43,364 nt of DNA. Origin: Streptococcus pseudopneumoniae (lineage in GTDB: Bacteria; Bacillota; Bacilli; Lactobacillales; Streptococcaceae). Positions within the stretch are counted from its first letter, which is position 1. Every line of letters starts with the position of its first letter. Below the pieces are notes generated by a model. The model ran no database searches. It was not told the DNA's origin and was given only the letters and a program-made list of their open reading frames with translations. The position numbers were made by a program, and so were the translations under genes. The stretch is from positions 1 through 43,364 of the forward strand of contig NZ_JVKV01000069.1 of NCBI RefSeq assembly GCF_001072375.1. Reading direction: 5' to 3'. Below, in pieces: positions 23,844 to 32,694 of this stretch.

Positions 23844-25393
23844 TAGAGACTCATGAATCCGTAGAGCCCACCACCGATTGTTCCGATTAGGGCGACATAG
23901 ATAAAGCTCCAGAAACGTCCAGTTGGATGGAAAACAAATCCAAGAATCCATTGTAAGAAGCCTACCAGGATAAACATGACAAGAGTTAAAATAGTCACTA
24001 GGATGGTTCGTTTAAGGATAATTTTTCGATGAACTCCTGAAATCTGACAGATCTCGCGATACATTAAAACAATTGGAATGATAAGACCGATGGTCGTTGA
24101 AATGAGAGGACCATAGCTATGGAAAATCGCTATTGATGGTATTTGTAAGACGAGCTTGGCAATGAAACCATAGAAAAAGAAAAGGATTGCCTTGCGGTTA
24201 CGGAACATTGCTTGAAGCATTGGTGATAAGACCATGTACAAACCTAGGATTGTTGACTGCAAGACTGCAAAGACAAACAAGCCCATAGCCAAACTATCTG
24301 GCTTACCGTAAAAGACTGTATAGAGGGGTTCTCCTACCATGACTACTCCAACCGTTGCAGGTAAGAGGAATAGGAAAAGCATGGTGATACTATCTTGAAT
24401 GAGACGAGAAGCTGCTGGTAAATCTCCCTTTACATAGTTCTCTGTCAAGAGAGGTAGACCAACGCTACCAATCGAAACTCCTACCGAAATTAAAATCATG
24501 GTGATTTTATTAGGATTGGCAGAGAAATAAGAAAACATGACAATTAAGTCTTCATTACTATAGTTGGTAAACCACTTCATGCTATTGATAAAGGTATTTT
24601 GGTCCAAGATTTGGAAGAGCTGAATAGCTGACCCTGTTATGATAAAAGGAATAGCTTCCTTAATCGTATCCATTAACAGGTGTTTGCTATCAATCTTATC
24701 TCGCGTTTCAAAAACTTTTTGAAGCATCCCTTCTTTAAAAAGGAAATAAAGTAAGACAGCAAAGCTAGCTACCATTCCCACAAAGGCCGCAAAGGTAGAC
24801 TGGGTGACTGCTGCTAGATAGTCTCCCGAACCAAGCTTCATGATGATAAAGGTTGCTAAGAGCATCCAAATAACACGGATAACCTGCTCCGCAATTTGAC
24901 TCATGGCATAAGGTTTAAGATTATTCATTCCTTGGAAAAATCCGCGGATAACACTCATAGATGGGAAAATCAATACCGCCCAAGCCAAGCTCTGCATAAT
25001 TGGAATTAAGTCCTTACCGACACCAGAAAGGTCTGCCATCCAAGGTGCAAAGAGATATAAAACCAAAGCAAAGACAAGACCGAGTCCAGTCATAAAGCCC
25101 AGGAAACTCCGAATCAGGGCAAAACTATGCTCTTCTTCTTGCATGGTGTTATACTTGGCAACTTGCTTAGCTACAGCCACTGGGATCCCCGCTGTCGAAA
25201 TCAACAAGAACCAGGCGTAGATATTGTAGCCCATGGTGAAGAGGCCATTAGCCTTAGCGGCATAAGTCCCCATCCAAATATACCAAGGGATGATGTAAAT
25301 GGCTCCGAGCAGGCGACTGATAAAGTTACTTGCTGTTAGCCAGGCAGTCCCTCGTAACATCTGGGCCTGCTGATGATTATTTTCGTTAGACAT
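23771..25393 (-). CDS. MurJ/YtgP-type lipid II flippase (MOP superfamily)
   Basis: A 540-residue membrane protein with about 14 helices of the MATE/Wzx/MurJ superfamily. The opening 'RGTAWLTASNFISRLLGAIY' matches the YtgP/SpoVB branch of polysaccharide exporters. In streptococci the essential YtgP protein is the MurJ equivalent, which moves lipid II across the membrane. Its position opposite murE agrees with that, though a SpoVB-like exporter of another polymer is possible. The start MSNENNH is chosen because GAGGAAG precedes it; an earlier TTG is in frame but overlaps that site. The 3' end is duplicated after the stop. Confidence 0.85.
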   Translation of the reverse strand: MSNENNHQQAQMLRGTAWLTASNFISRLLGAIYIIPWYIWMGTYAAKANGLFTMGYNIYAWFLLISTAGIPVAVAKQVAKYNTMQEEEHSFALIRSFLGFMTGLGLVFALVLYLFAPWMADLSGVGKDLIPIMQSLAWAVLIFPSMSVIRGFFQGMNNLKPYAMSQIAEQVIRVIWMLLATFIIMKLGSGDYLAAVTQSTFAAFVGMVASFAVLLYFLFKEGMLQKVFETRDKIDSKHLLMDTIKEAIPFIITGSAIQLFQILDQNTFINSMKWFTNYSNEDLIVMFSYFSANPNKITMILISVGVSIGSVGLPLLTENYVKGDLPAASRLIQDSITMLFLFLLPATVGVVMVGEPLYTVFYGKPDSLAMGLFVFAVLQSTILGLYMVLSPMLQAMFRNRKAILFFFYGFIAKLVLQIPSIAIFHSYGPLISTTIGLIIPIVLMYREICQISGVHRKIILKRTILVTILTLVMFILVGFLQWILGFVFHPTGRFWSFIYVALIGTIGGGLYGFMSLYTRLLDKVIGQAKADQLRARLKLS

Positions 25394-25460
25394 AACTTCC
25401 TCATTCAATTTTAATAACGGAAATGTTCCTTATCTTCCATTATAAACTTTTCCTTGTTAC

Positions 25461-25489
25461 TTGTAAAATTCAGACTTTCGGTTTACAAT
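25461..25489 (+). promoter_or_regulatory. Promoter of murE
   Basis: TTGTAA, 17 bases, TACAAT. The -10 box ends seven bases before the ATG at 25497, which predicts a start of transcription at or one base before the start codon. Confidence 0.75.
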
Positions 25490-25496
25490 AGAAAGT

Positions 25497-26942
25497 ATGA
25501 TAAAGATTGAAACTATATTAGACATTTTAAAAAAGGATGGTCTCTTCCGTGAGATTATCGACCAAGGACATTACCACTACAACTACAACGATGTTATTTT
25601 TGACAGCATCAGTTACGATAGCCGAACAACCAAAGAAAATACTCTATTTTTTGCAAAAGGAGCTGCCTTTAAAAAAGAATATCTATTTTCAGCTATCGCA
25701 CAAGGGCTTGGTTGGTACGTGGCTGAGCAGGATTATGAAGTTGGTATTCCTGTTATTGTTGTTAACAATATCAAAAAGGCCATGAGTTTGATTGCCATGG
25801 AATTTTATGGCAACCCTCAGGAGAAACTGAAAATCCTTGCTTTCACTGGCACTAAAGGAAAAACAACAGCGGCTTACTTTGCCTATCATATCTTGTCCCA
25901 ACGCTACCCAACAGCCCTCTTGTCGACAATGAATACAACTTTAGATGGCAAGACTTTCTTCAAATCTTCCTTCTCAACACCTGAAAATATCGATCTCTTT
26001 GATATGATGGCTCAAGCGGTTAACAATGGAAGAACTCATCTGGTAATGGAAGTTTCCAGCCAAGCTTATCTGGTAAATCGAGTATATGGTTTAACTTTCG
26101 ACGTGGGAGTTTTTCTCAACATCACACCAGATCATATTGGTCCTATTGAGCATCCAACCTTTGAAGACTACTTCTACCACAAGCGTCTCTTGATGAAAAA
26201 TAGTCGCGCAGTAGTTATCAATAGCGATATGGACCATTTTTCAATCCTGAAAGAACAAGTAGAAAATCAAGAACATGACTTCTACGGTAGCCAGTCAAAT
26301 AACCAGATCGAAAACTCCAAAGCCTTTAGCTTCTCAGCTACTGGTAAATTAGCTGGAGATTATGATATCCAGTTGATTGGACATTTCAACCAAGAAAATG
26401 CAGTCGCTGCTGGACTTGCCTGTCTTCGTTTAGGTGCTAGTCTTGAAGATATCAAAAAAGGGATTGCGTCTACTCGCGTCCCTGGCCGTATGGAAGTTCT
26501 CACTCAGAAAAATGGCGCAAAAGTTTTCATTGACTACGCCCACAATGGTGACAGCCTGAAAAAACTAATCTCTGTGGTTGAAACTCATCAGACTGGAAAA
26601 ATTGCTCTAGTTCTTGGTTCAACTGGAAACAAGGGAGAAAGCCGTCGTAAGGACTTTGGACTTCTTCTCAATCAGCACCCTGAAATTCAAGTCTTTCTAA
26701 CGGCTGATGATCCAAACCACGAAGATCCAATGGCTATTGCAGATGAAATCAGTAGCTATATCCATCATCCTGTTGAAAAGATTGCTGACCGTGAGCAAGC
26801 TATCAAGGCTGCGATGTCTGTTACAGATCGAGAACTGGATGCTGTCATTATCGCTGGTAAAGGAGCTGACTGCTACCAAATCATCCAAGGTAAGAAAGAA
26901 GACTATCCTGGAGATTCAGCCATCGCAGAACGTTATCTATAA
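25497..26942 (+). CDS. murE: UDP-MurNAc-L-Ala-D-Glu--L-lysine ligase
   Basis: MurE adds the third residue of the stem peptide. The 481-residue protein has the ATP motif '[14 protein letters not shown]' (117-124 core), the likely carbamylated lysine K229 in '[10 protein letters not shown]', and the substrate-selecting motif DDPN at 404-407 ('[11 protein letters not shown]'). Enzymes that add diaminopimelate have DNPR here, so L-Lys is predicted, as expected for a streptococcus. It points away from the flippase gene. The ATG lies 7 bases after the -10 box with no good ribosome-binding site, so the mRNA is probably leaderless. A shared terminator follows. Confidence 0.95.
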   Translation: MIKIETILDILKKDGLFREIIDQGHYHYNYNDVIFDSISYDSRTTKENTLFFAKGAAFKKEYLFSAIAQGLGWYVAEQDYEVGIPVIVVNNIKKAMSLIAMEFYGNPQEKLKILAFTGTKGKTTAAYFAYHILSQRYPTALLSTMNTTLDGKTFFKSSFSTPENIDLFDMMAQAVNNGRTHLVMEVSSQAYLVNRVYGLTFDVGVFLNITPDHIGPIEHPTFEDYFYHKRLLMKNSRAVVINSDMDHFSILKEQVENQEHDFYGSQSNNQIENSKAFSFSATGKLAGDYDIQLIGHFNQENAVAAGLACLRLGASLEDIKKGIASTRVPGRMEVLTQKNGAKVFIDYAHNGDSLKKLISVVETHQTGKIALVLGSTGNKGESRRKDFGLLLNQHPEIQVFLTADDPNHEDPMAIADEISSYIHHPVEKIADREQAIKAAMSVTDRELDAVIIAGKGADCYQIIQGKKEDYPGDSAIAERYL

Positions 26943-26952
26943 GAACTTAAAG

Positions 26953-26983
26953 AAGGCTAGGAAAATCCCTAGCCTTTATTTTT
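26953..26983. terminator. Bidirectional terminator between murE and a convergent gene
   Basis: AAGGCTAGG and CCTAGCCTT form a perfect nine-base stem with a six-base loop, followed by TATTTTTTTAT. It overlaps the stop codon of the minus-strand gene. Confidence 0.9.
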
Positions 26984-27626
26984 TTATAAAAATAAAGCGT
27001 TCTTTATCAAATTCGACAGCTAACTCATATTTCCCATCTTCATTTTGAAGGATGTAACCTAATAAGACTAAACTATCAACAAAGATATCTCGACGTTTCT
27101 GCATAAGCTGGTCTTTTTTGAGAAATTTTAGCAAAAATGTTGTCATATACTTGAGAGCATACTCAGGGTTGACATCACCCAAAACAGCATAAAGAGCCTG
27201 CTGTTTTTCTGTCAAAGAATACTGGTGCTTAACCTTATAAAAATAATTAGACAAGGTCATCTTTTCCCTAGCAAAATCCGTACACTCTTCTAGGATAGCT
27301 GCATTGGTTTGATTGCGTAATTCCGTCTGAAAATGTTTCTCCAGGATTTCTAGATAGATGGGACTATCATCTCTCACAAAGACTTCTTGGTCTAGTTCAA
27401 GAAATTCTGCAGATTCTAGAAATGGGAGATTGAGATAATAGCGTTTATTTTCTCTCAAAATCAAACCCGCTTTAATATATTCCTCCAAATACTTATCAAC
27501 AGGTATCTCTGGAAACCGAGCCTTGATTTCACGGAGGATAACATCATCATGCTGATCAAGATAGTCTACCAAATCCATAAAGAATGGTTGTCGCGTCATG
27601 CGAGATGGATTAAAAATCTGAATCAT
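26976..27626 (-). CDS. DUF1803-like protein of unknown function
   Basis: A 216-residue cytoplasmic protein that I believe belongs to the DUF1803 family of streptococci. It opens 'MIQIFNPSRMTRQPFFMDLV' and is rich in Leu, Glu, Asp and Lys with no membrane helix. The first 70 residues ('YLDQHDDVILREIKARFPEI ... YIKAGLILRENKRYYL') read like a winged-helix fold, so a DNA- or protein-binding role is possible but unproven. Its first 17 bases overlap the upstream NlpC/P60-like gene, so the two are probably coupled. Confidence 0.75.
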   Translation of the reverse strand: MIQIFNPSRMTRQPFFMDLVDYLDQHDDVILREIKARFPEIPVDKYLEEYIKAGLILRENKRYYLNLPFLESAEFLELDQEVFVRDDSPIYLEILEKHFQTELRNQTNAAILEECTDFAREKMTLSNYFYKVKHQYSLTEKQQALYAVLGDVNPEYALKYMTTFLLKFLKKDQLMQKRRDIFVDSLVLLGYILQNEDGKYELAVEFDKERFIFIKK

Positions 27627-28122
27627 GAAGATTCCTTTCTTTACAAACTAAAAGTGGAGATGCCGCTAATTGACTCGGGTTAGTACCAGGCTGATTCAGA
27701 GGTACAGGAAGCCCCAACTCTCGATAATATTTTCTCCAGAAATCACTAATTTCCTGTGTATCATCCCCAAACTTCATGGGAATGGTCTCAAAAATAGGGA
27801 GAATTTCTGCTACAAACTGGGAACAGTAATAACTATCTCCATCCGGGTAAAAGGAAGCATTGTAGGGTGAGCCCAAAAGGCTCTCTGCCCGCTTTTTGAC
27901 CTCTGTACAATCAATCTCCGCATAGCGATAAAGGTCATAGACTTTCTCAGCTTCAAAGAAATCTTCAGGAGATTGGGCAATGACTCCGCCTTCCGTAGTT
28001 GCATGATAGATGAAGCCGTCTAAAAAAATGGCCACATGGTTATAGTTACCAGTAGATTCCTGGATGGCCTGTCCCATATCTGAAAGGTCCTTCACAAAAA
28101 TCAAATCACCAGATTCTAACAT
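27610..28122 (-). CDS. Permuted NlpC/P60-like cysteine hydrolase (YiiX/LRAT-type)
   Basis: A 170-residue protein of the permuted papain-like fold. The catalytic His comes first (H29 in 'NYNHVAIFLDG') and the Cys later (C100 in 'SYYCSQFVAE'), the reverse of classic NlpC/P60 enzymes and typical of YiiX and LRAT-like proteins. 'MLESGDLIFVKD' is the usual opening strand. There is no signal peptide, so the protein is likely cytoplasmic and may act on lipids, amides or peptides there. It overlaps the DUF1803-like gene by 17 bases. The substrate is unknown. Confidence 0.8.
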   Translation of the reverse strand: MLESGDLIFVKDLSDMGQAIQESTGNYNHVAIFLDGFIYHATTEGGVIAQSPEDFFEAEKVYDLYRYAEIDCTEVKKRAESLLGSPYNASFYPDGDSYYCSQFVAEILPIFETIPMKFGDDTQEISDFWRKYYRELGLPVPLNQPGTNPSQLAASPLLVCKERNLHDSDF

Positions 28123-28136
28123 GGTCTCCTCCTAGC

Positions 28137-28161
28137 AAAAAAGGAGCCGAGACTCCTTTTT
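28137..28161 (-). terminator. Terminator of ppaC
   Basis: AAAAAGGAG and CTCCTTTTT form a nine-base stem with a six-base loop and trailing T on the minus strand; a second inverted repeat, AATGGG/CCCATT, precedes it. Confidence 0.85.
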
Positions 28162-28192
28162 AACAATGGGTATCCCCATTTTCTTATTACAA

Positions 28193-29128
28193 TTAAGCAT
28201 TAAAGCTTTCAGTCAATTGTGGTACCACTTGTTTCTTACGTGAAACAGCACCTGGAAGGAAAGCGTGGTTGTTTTCAAGTTTGAAGTTGAAAGCTGCTTC
28301 TACCTTGTCCATGTTGGCACCAAGAGCCAAAATTTCTGAGTTTGAGTTGACGATGTCTGTAATCATCAAGACAAAGTCAGAGTATCCGTTAGCTGCATTT
28401 GCGGCTTGGATAGCTGCTTCGATTTCAGCTTGGCGTTCCAATACTTCAGCAATATCAACTGTATTGACTTGAGCCACACGGACATTGTTTCCGTTGAGTT
28501 CAAATGTCTTAGCATCAATATCAATCAATTTTTCTGCTGACTTGCTTGCCAAGTTTGTACCAGCCTTGAGCATGGCAAGACCGTATTCTTCCAAGTTCAC
28601 ACCAGCCAATTCAGCCAATTCAGGCGCAATCACCTTATCTGATGGGTGAGTTGTTGGAGATTTCAAAAGAAGGGTATCTGAAATCAAACCTGAAAGCATT
28701 AAACCTGCAATTTCTTTTGGAACAGTTACACCGTGTTCTTTGAACATACGGTATACGATAGAAGATGCTGATCCTACTGGCTCCAAACGCATGTAAAGTG
28801 GGCTGGCAGTTTCAAAGTTAGCCACACGGTGGTGGTCCACCACACCATAAACTTCTACTTCAGCGATATCTGACACTGATTGTTGGAATTCATTGTGGTC
28901 CGTCAAAATGACTTGTTCTGCACCTTCTGCCTTAGCTGAAGTGATAACACGCGGTGCTTCAACACCAAAATAATCTAATACGAAAGCTGTTTCTTCATTT
29001 GGAGTACCAAGAGCCACTGCTTCTGTATCCAAACCATAAGCTTCTTTCGCAAGATAAGCAAAGGCTACAGATGAACCGATAGCATCCGAATCTGGATTTT
29101 GGTGACCAAATACTAGAATCTTAGACAT
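28193..29128 (-). CDS. ppaC: Manganese-dependent inorganic pyrophosphatase (family II)
   Basis: Splits pyrophosphate to phosphate and so pulls biosynthetic reactions forward. The 311-residue protein is a DHH-family phosphoesterase: H9, D13 and D15 in '[15 protein letters not shown]' and the 'VVDHHR' motif bind manganese, and the C-terminal DHHA2 domain ends with the SRKKQ motif ('[13 protein letters not shown]'). The start MSKILVFGH follows GAGG and gives the usual length. A longer frame would start inside the -35 box of the promoter at 29157-29185 and is rejected. Confidence 0.95.
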   Translation of the reverse strand: MSKILVFGHQNPDSDAIGSSVAFAYLAKEAYGLDTEAVALGTPNEETAFVLDYFGVEAPRVITSAKAEGAEQVILTDHNEFQQSVSDIAEVEVYGVVDHHRVANFETASPLYMRLEPVGSASSIVYRMFKEHGVTVPKEIAGLMLSGLISDTLLLKSPTTHPSDKVIAPELAELAGVNLEEYGLAMLKAGTNLASKSAEKLIDIDAKTFELNGNNVRVAQVNTVDIAEVLERQAEIEAAIQAANAANGYSDFVLMITDIVNSNSEILALGANMDKVEAAFNFKLENNHAFLPGAVSRKKQVVPQLTESFNA

Positions 29129-29156
29129 GATAATACCTCGTTTCTTTATTCTCTTT

Positions 29157-29185
29157 ATTGTAGCATTTTTTTCAATTTTTGACAA
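29157..29185 (-). promoter_or_regulatory. Promoter of ppaC
   Basis: Minus strand: TTGTCA, 17 bases, TACAAT with extended -10 (TGCTACAAT). Confidence 0.85.
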
Positions 29186-29190
29186 AAGTA

Positions 29191-29214
29191 AGAGGAGTCA
29201 AAGAACTCCCCTCT
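29191..29214 (-). terminator. Weak terminator after the GIY-YIG gene
   Basis: Minus strand: AGAGGGGAGT, a short loop and ACTCCTCT, then TACTTTTG. It directly abuts the -35 box of ppaC. Confidence 0.6.
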
Positions 29215-29497
29215 ACTCTTCAAAATGACCGAGTAAATTTTCCTCTTGGTTTTCAGATAAAAATCTTTCCTTTTGCACTCTCTTCTTACGTTTGAGAAGG
29301 GCTTCAGCAGACATGGCTTCTTCCTTACTATCGAAACCTTGAACATAGATGAGTTTTACTGGCAACCGAGCTCGTGTGTACTTGGCTCCCTTACCACTAT
29401 TGTGAACAGCTATTCTTTTTTTGACATCCGTTGTATAACCAGTATAGTAGGAACCATCCCGACACTCAACTACATACATATAAGCTTTATGATCCAT
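29213..29497 (-). CDS. GIY-YIG domain protein, UPF0213 (YazA-like)
   Basis: A 94-residue protein made of one GIY-YIG nuclease-like domain: '[20 protein letters not shown]' carries the YVV/YTG signature, followed by '[19 protein letters not shown]' with the conserved Arg. Small stand-alone members of this family are common in Firmicutes and sit next to the tRNA1(Val) methyltransferase gene, as here; their nuclease activity and target are uncertain. The start overlaps the end of that gene by 11 bases. Confidence 0.88.
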   Translation of the reverse strand: MDHKAYMYVVECRDGSYYTGYTTDVKKRIAVHNSGKGAKYTRARLPVKLIYVQGFDSKEEAMSAEALLKRKKRVQKERFLSENQEENLLGHFEE

Positions 29498-30233
29498 AAT
29501 AGATTTCTTGAATTTCTGGAGTATAGGAACCATCATCATTATGAACAATGAGTGGTGGCAGAACCTTAAAACCACTAGTGGAGCCGTCCTTAATAGCCTC
29601 GATCAAAAGCATATTGGCTTCCTTCTCCCGTTTAGGGTAGACAAATTGCAGACGTTTTGGAGCCAAATTGTGTTGTTGAAGCGTTTCTAAAATATCTAAC
29701 AAACGATCAGGACGGTGAACCATGGCTAGACGCCCGTTAGATTTGAGTATACTTTGGGCACTACGGCAAATTTCTTTTAGATTGGTCGTAATTTCATGCC
29801 GAGCCAACAAGTAGTGCTCACTCTCGTTCAGATTAGAATTTGGGTCCACCTTAAAATAGGGAGGATTGCACAAAATCAAATCAACCTTACTCCCCTGAAT
29901 GTAAGCAGGCATATTCTTCAAATCATCACAAATGACCTGCATCTGTTCTTCCAAGCTATTTAAACGGACTGATCGTTCAGCCATATCTGCCAGGCGTTCT
30001 TGGATTTCAACAGACAGAATTTTCGCCTTAGTACGACTACTGGCAAAAAGTCCAACAGCTCCATTACCCGCACAAAAATCCACTATCAAGCCATTTTTAG
30101 GAAAACGAGGAAAGCGTGACAAAAGTACACTATCCACCGAATAGCTGAAAACCTCTCTATTTTGAATAATCTTGATATCTGTAGAAAAGAGCTGATTGAT
30201 TCTCTCTCCTGATTTTAATAATTCTTCTACCAT
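29487..30233 (-). CDS. tRNA1(Val) adenine N6-methyltransferase-like protein
   Basis: A 248-residue class I SAM-dependent methyltransferase of the TrmN6/YfiC family. The SAM-binding motif is '[15 protein letters not shown]' and the catalytic motif is NPPY in 'LILCNPPYF', which fits methylation of an adenine amino group. E. coli TrmN6 modifies A37 of tRNA1(Val). The -10 box TATAAT ends six bases before the ATG and there is no Shine-Dalgarno sequence, so the mRNA is predicted to be leaderless. It overlaps a GIY-YIG gene by 11 bases. Confidence 0.88.
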   Translation of the reverse strand: MVEELLKSGERINQLFSTDIKIIQNREVFSYSVDSVLLSRFPRFPKNGLIVDFCAGNGAVGLFASSRTKAKILSVEIQERLADMAERSVRLNSLEEQMQVICDDLKNMPAYIQGSKVDLILCNPPYFKVDPNSNLNESEHYLLARHEITTNLKEICRSAQSILKSNGRLAMVHRPDRLLDILETLQQHNLAPKRLQFVYPKREKEANMLLIEAIKDGSTSGFKVLPPLIVHNDDGSYTPEIQEIYYGS

Positions 30234-30239
30234 ACTTCT

Positions 30240-30267
30240 ATTATAACAAACTATATTAACATTCCAA
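30240..30267 (-). promoter_or_regulatory. Promoter of the trmN6-like gene
   Basis: Minus strand: TTGGAA, 16 bases, TATAAT; the start of transcription is predicted at the A of the ATG. Confidence 0.75.
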
Positions 30268-30282
30268 GAGAGAAAAAATCAA

Positions 30283-30645
30283 TTAAGACTTTTTCTTATT
30301 TAGATTAGAAATAGCTTCCTTGGTCCAGATAGGCATCATACGAGCCAAAGGAGCAAAGCCGTATTTGACACGGTCACTTGAAAAACGTCTCCGTCTCGGT
30401 AACTGATGTTTCTCTTCTTCCAAAGTCCGAATAGAAAGGCTTGCTTTCCCTGTATATTCGTCCAAATCGACAACTTGGACTTGAACTTCTTCACCGATTT
30501 TCAGTACATCATAGATATTCTCAATAAATCCTGTACGAATTTCAGAAATATGAATCAAACCTGTGATACCAGTCTCTAGCTCCACAAAGGCTCCATAAGA
30601 CTGAATCCCTGTAATTCGCCCTGTTAGCTTATCACCTATTTTCAT
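30283..30645 (-). CDS. cvfD: S1 RNA-binding domain protein, CvfD/YugI-like
   Basis: A 120-residue protein with one N-terminal S1 domain (about 1-72: 'MKIGDKLTGRITGIQSYGAF', then 'GITGLIHISEI' and 'VQVQVVDLDEYTGKASLSIR') and a basic C-terminal tail. It resembles B. subtilis general stress protein 13/YugI and pneumococcal CvfD, a post-transcriptional regulator reported to affect many stress and virulence mRNAs. The start MKIGDK follows GAGGAC. It lies one base after the stop codon of the HAD-cyclophilin gene, so they share a transcript. The symbol is by resemblance. Confidence 0.82.
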   Translation of the reverse strand: MKIGDKLTGRITGIQSYGAFVELETGITGLIHISEIRTGFIENIYDVLKIGEEVQVQVVDLDEYTGKASLSIRTLEEEKHQLPRRRRFSSDRVKYGFAPLARMMPIWTKEAISNLNKKKS

Positions 30646-30646
30646 A

Positions 30647-32047
30647 CTAGTCCTCGATTTCAATCGTTTCGATAACGACATCTTCAACTGGCTTGTCCAT
30701 TGCTCCTGTTTCTACACCTGCAATTGCATCCAGAACTTCATAAGAAGCTTCATCTGCAAGTTGACCAAATACTGTGTGGCGGCGGTCTAGGTGAGGAGTT
30801 CCACCTTGTTCAGCATAAATTTCTGCAATTGGTTCTGGCCAACCACCACGAGCAATTTCTTTCTTAGAGTATGGCAAGTGTTGATTTTGCACGATAAAGA
30901 ACTGGCTACCGTTTGTATTTGGTCCAGCATTAGCCATAGAAAAGGCTCCGCGGATATTGTAAAGTTCCTCTGAAAATTCGTCTTCAAATGACTCACCATA
31001 GATTGATTCGCCACCCATACCAGTACCAGTTGGGTCTCCACCTTGAATCATAAAGTCTTTAATAATACGGTGGAAAATGACACCGTCATAGTAACCGTCT
31101 TTAGACAGAGCGATAAAGTTGGCTACTGTTTTTGGTGCATGTTCAGGGAAAAACTTAATACGCAAGTCTCCATGATTTGTTTTAATAGTCGCAATCGGAC
31201 CTTCTACTGCTTCAATGTCTACTTGCGGAAAATGTAATTCTTTTTCTACCATACCAAATCCTTCTAAAGCATCAAAGATGCCATCTTCTTCTAATGTTTT
31301 TGTAATATAATCTGCTTTTTCTTTGATTTTGTCATGAGAAATCCCCATAGCAACACTAATGCCTGCATAATCAAAGAGTTCTAAATCGTTAAGTCCGTCC
31401 CCAAAAACCATAACGTTTTCAGGTTTAAGACCTAAATGTTCTACAACTTTTGCTACACCAGCTGCTTTTGAACCTGAAATTGGTACCACATCTGACGAAT
31501 GTTCATGCCAGCGTACCATACGCAAAGTCGATGCTAAACTTTCAGGTAAAGTCAGGTCATCTCCCTGATCCTCAAAAGTCCACATCTGATAGATGTCTTC
31601 TTTTTCATAAAAATCAGGATCAACATCCAAGTCAGGATAAATTGGATCAATGGCCTCACTAATCAACTCAGTTCTAGTGGAGAGTTTAGCAGTATGACTA
31701 CCAACTAAACCATAGTCAATCCCCACTTCCTTAGTCCAAGCAATATAGCTTTCAACCTTATCTTTAGAGATTTTGTTACTATCAATCACATTGCCTTTTT
31801 TATCCTCAATATAGGCACCATTCAGAGTAACAAAAAAGTCAGGTTTAAGCTCGCGAATCTCTGGCACGACACCGAAAATCCCACGACCAGTCGCAATCCC
31901 AGTCAAAATACCTTTTTCACGTAATTGTTGAAATACTGTTGAAATTGAGGTTGGGATAAAACCAGTCTTTGAGTTTCGCAAAGTATCATCAATATCAAAA
32001 AAAACAATCTTTATCTTTTTTGCCTTATATCTTAATTTCGCATCCAT
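30647..32047 (-). CDS. HAD (Cof-type) phosphatase fused to cyclophilin-type peptidyl-prolyl isomerase
   Basis: A 466-residue two-domain protein. Residues 1 to about 262 are a Cof-type HAD hydrolase: D17 and D19 in 'FFDIDDTLRNSKTGF', the lysine-bearing 'SGSKAAGVAKVVEHLGL', and 'VMFGDGLNDLELFDYAG'. Residues about 270-466 are a cyclophilin: 'GVIFHRIIKDFMIQGGDPTG', 'GMGGESIYGESFEDEF' and 'NGSQFFIVQ' keep the Arg, Phe, Met and Gln of the isomerase site. No signal peptide is present, so it is cytosolic, unlike the exported SlrA lipoprotein. It is followed after one base by the S1-domain gene. The same fusion exists in other streptococci as I recall. Confidence 0.92.
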   Translation of the reverse strand: MDAKLRYKAKKIKIVFFDIDDTLRNSKTGFIPTSISTVFQQLREKGILTGIATGRGIFGVVPEIRELKPDFFVTLNGAYIEDKKGNVIDSNKISKDKVESYIAWTKEVGIDYGLVGSHTAKLSTRTELISEAIDPIYPDLDVDPDFYEKEDIYQMWTFEDQGDDLTLPESLASTLRMVRWHEHSSDVVPISGSKAAGVAKVVEHLGLKPENVMVFGDGLNDLELFDYAGISVAMGISHDKIKEKADYITKTLEEDGIFDALEGFGMVEKELHFPQVDIEAVEGPIATIKTNHGDLRIKFFPEHAPKTVANFIALSKDGYYDGVIFHRIIKDFMIQGGDPTGTGMGGESIYGESFEDEFSEELYNIRGAFSMANAGPNTNGSQFFIVQNQHLPYSKKEIARGGWPEPIAEIYAEQGGTPHLDRRHTVFGQLADEASYEVLDAIAGVETGAMDKPVEDVVIETIEIED

Positions 32048-32076
32048 CTCATTACCTCCTTCAATTCACTCTTTCC

Positions 32077-32085
32077 ATTATACCA
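32077..32085 (-). promoter_or_regulatory. Extended -10 promoter of the HAD-cyclophilin operon
   Basis: Minus strand: TGGTATAAT about 30 bases before the ATG, which itself has GAAGGAGG upstream. Confidence 0.65.
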
Positions 32086-32127
32086 TAAAGTAGAGGAATC
32101 CCACATCCCCAATAAAATCCTTATCTC

Positions 32128-32631
32128 TTATCCGAATTCCTTTACTAGATACAAAACCAAATCATCATTATTTTGGCTAGTTGCATTCATTTCCAAGGGT
32201 TGATTTCGATACCAGACACCTGTCCCATCTGGAATGTAGCCCCGTCTGATATACAATCTCTGGGCAGGGCCATAGCCTAAGTGCAAACCTACACCAAGAG
32301 TGACCTTACTCGAAACAAATTTGACTCGTTTTTCTGCTTCTTCTAGCAGTTGATTCCCAATCCCTTGATTTCGAAAAGGCTCAAACACATTAAAATCTGA
32401 TAATTCTGGATAGACTTCTGCAAAAGGACCATGTTTAGCAGAGGGCAAAATGGTAACGTAGCCCGCTACAGCACCATCAATCTCTGCAACTAAGACTTCT
32501 CTCTCCCCACTTTCCTGTTCCAGAAAATATCTAGCCAAAATTTCCTCTCTACCAGGCCAACCTTGATTCATAAATCCATGAGATAAGGATTCAATATCAG
32601 ACTTAATCATATTTCTAATCGTACAATTCAT
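32128..32631 (-). CDS. GNAT family N-acetyltransferase
   Basis: A 167-residue acetyltransferase: 'FNVFEPFRNQGIGNQLLEEA' is motif A with the RNQGIGNQL acetyl-CoA loop, and 'LGVGLHLGYGPAQRLYIRRG' is motif B ending in the YIRRGY element. The start MNCTIRNM is favoured: an earlier in-frame ATG overlaps the -10 box at 32666-32671 and could not be transcribed from it. The acceptor is unknown. Confidence 0.83.
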   Translation of the reverse strand: MNCTIRNMIKSDIESLSHGFMNQGWPGREEILARYFLEQESGEREVLVAEIDGAVAGYVTILPSAKHGPFAEVYPELSDFNVFEPFRNQGIGNQLLEEAEKRVKFVSSKVTLGVGLHLGYGPAQRLYIRRGYIPDGTGVWYRNQPLEMNATSQNNDDLVLYLVKEFG

Positions 32632-32665
32632 CTTTGACTTACCCACCTTTAATCTTTCTATTACC

Positions 32666-32674
32666 ATTATAGCA
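32666..32674 (-). promoter_or_regulatory. Extended -10 promoter of the GNAT gene at 32128
   Basis: Minus strand: TGCTATAAT; no good -35. It settles the choice of start codon for the gene. Confidence 0.65.
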
Positions 32675-32694
32675 CGCCAAGGTCAGAAAAAACT

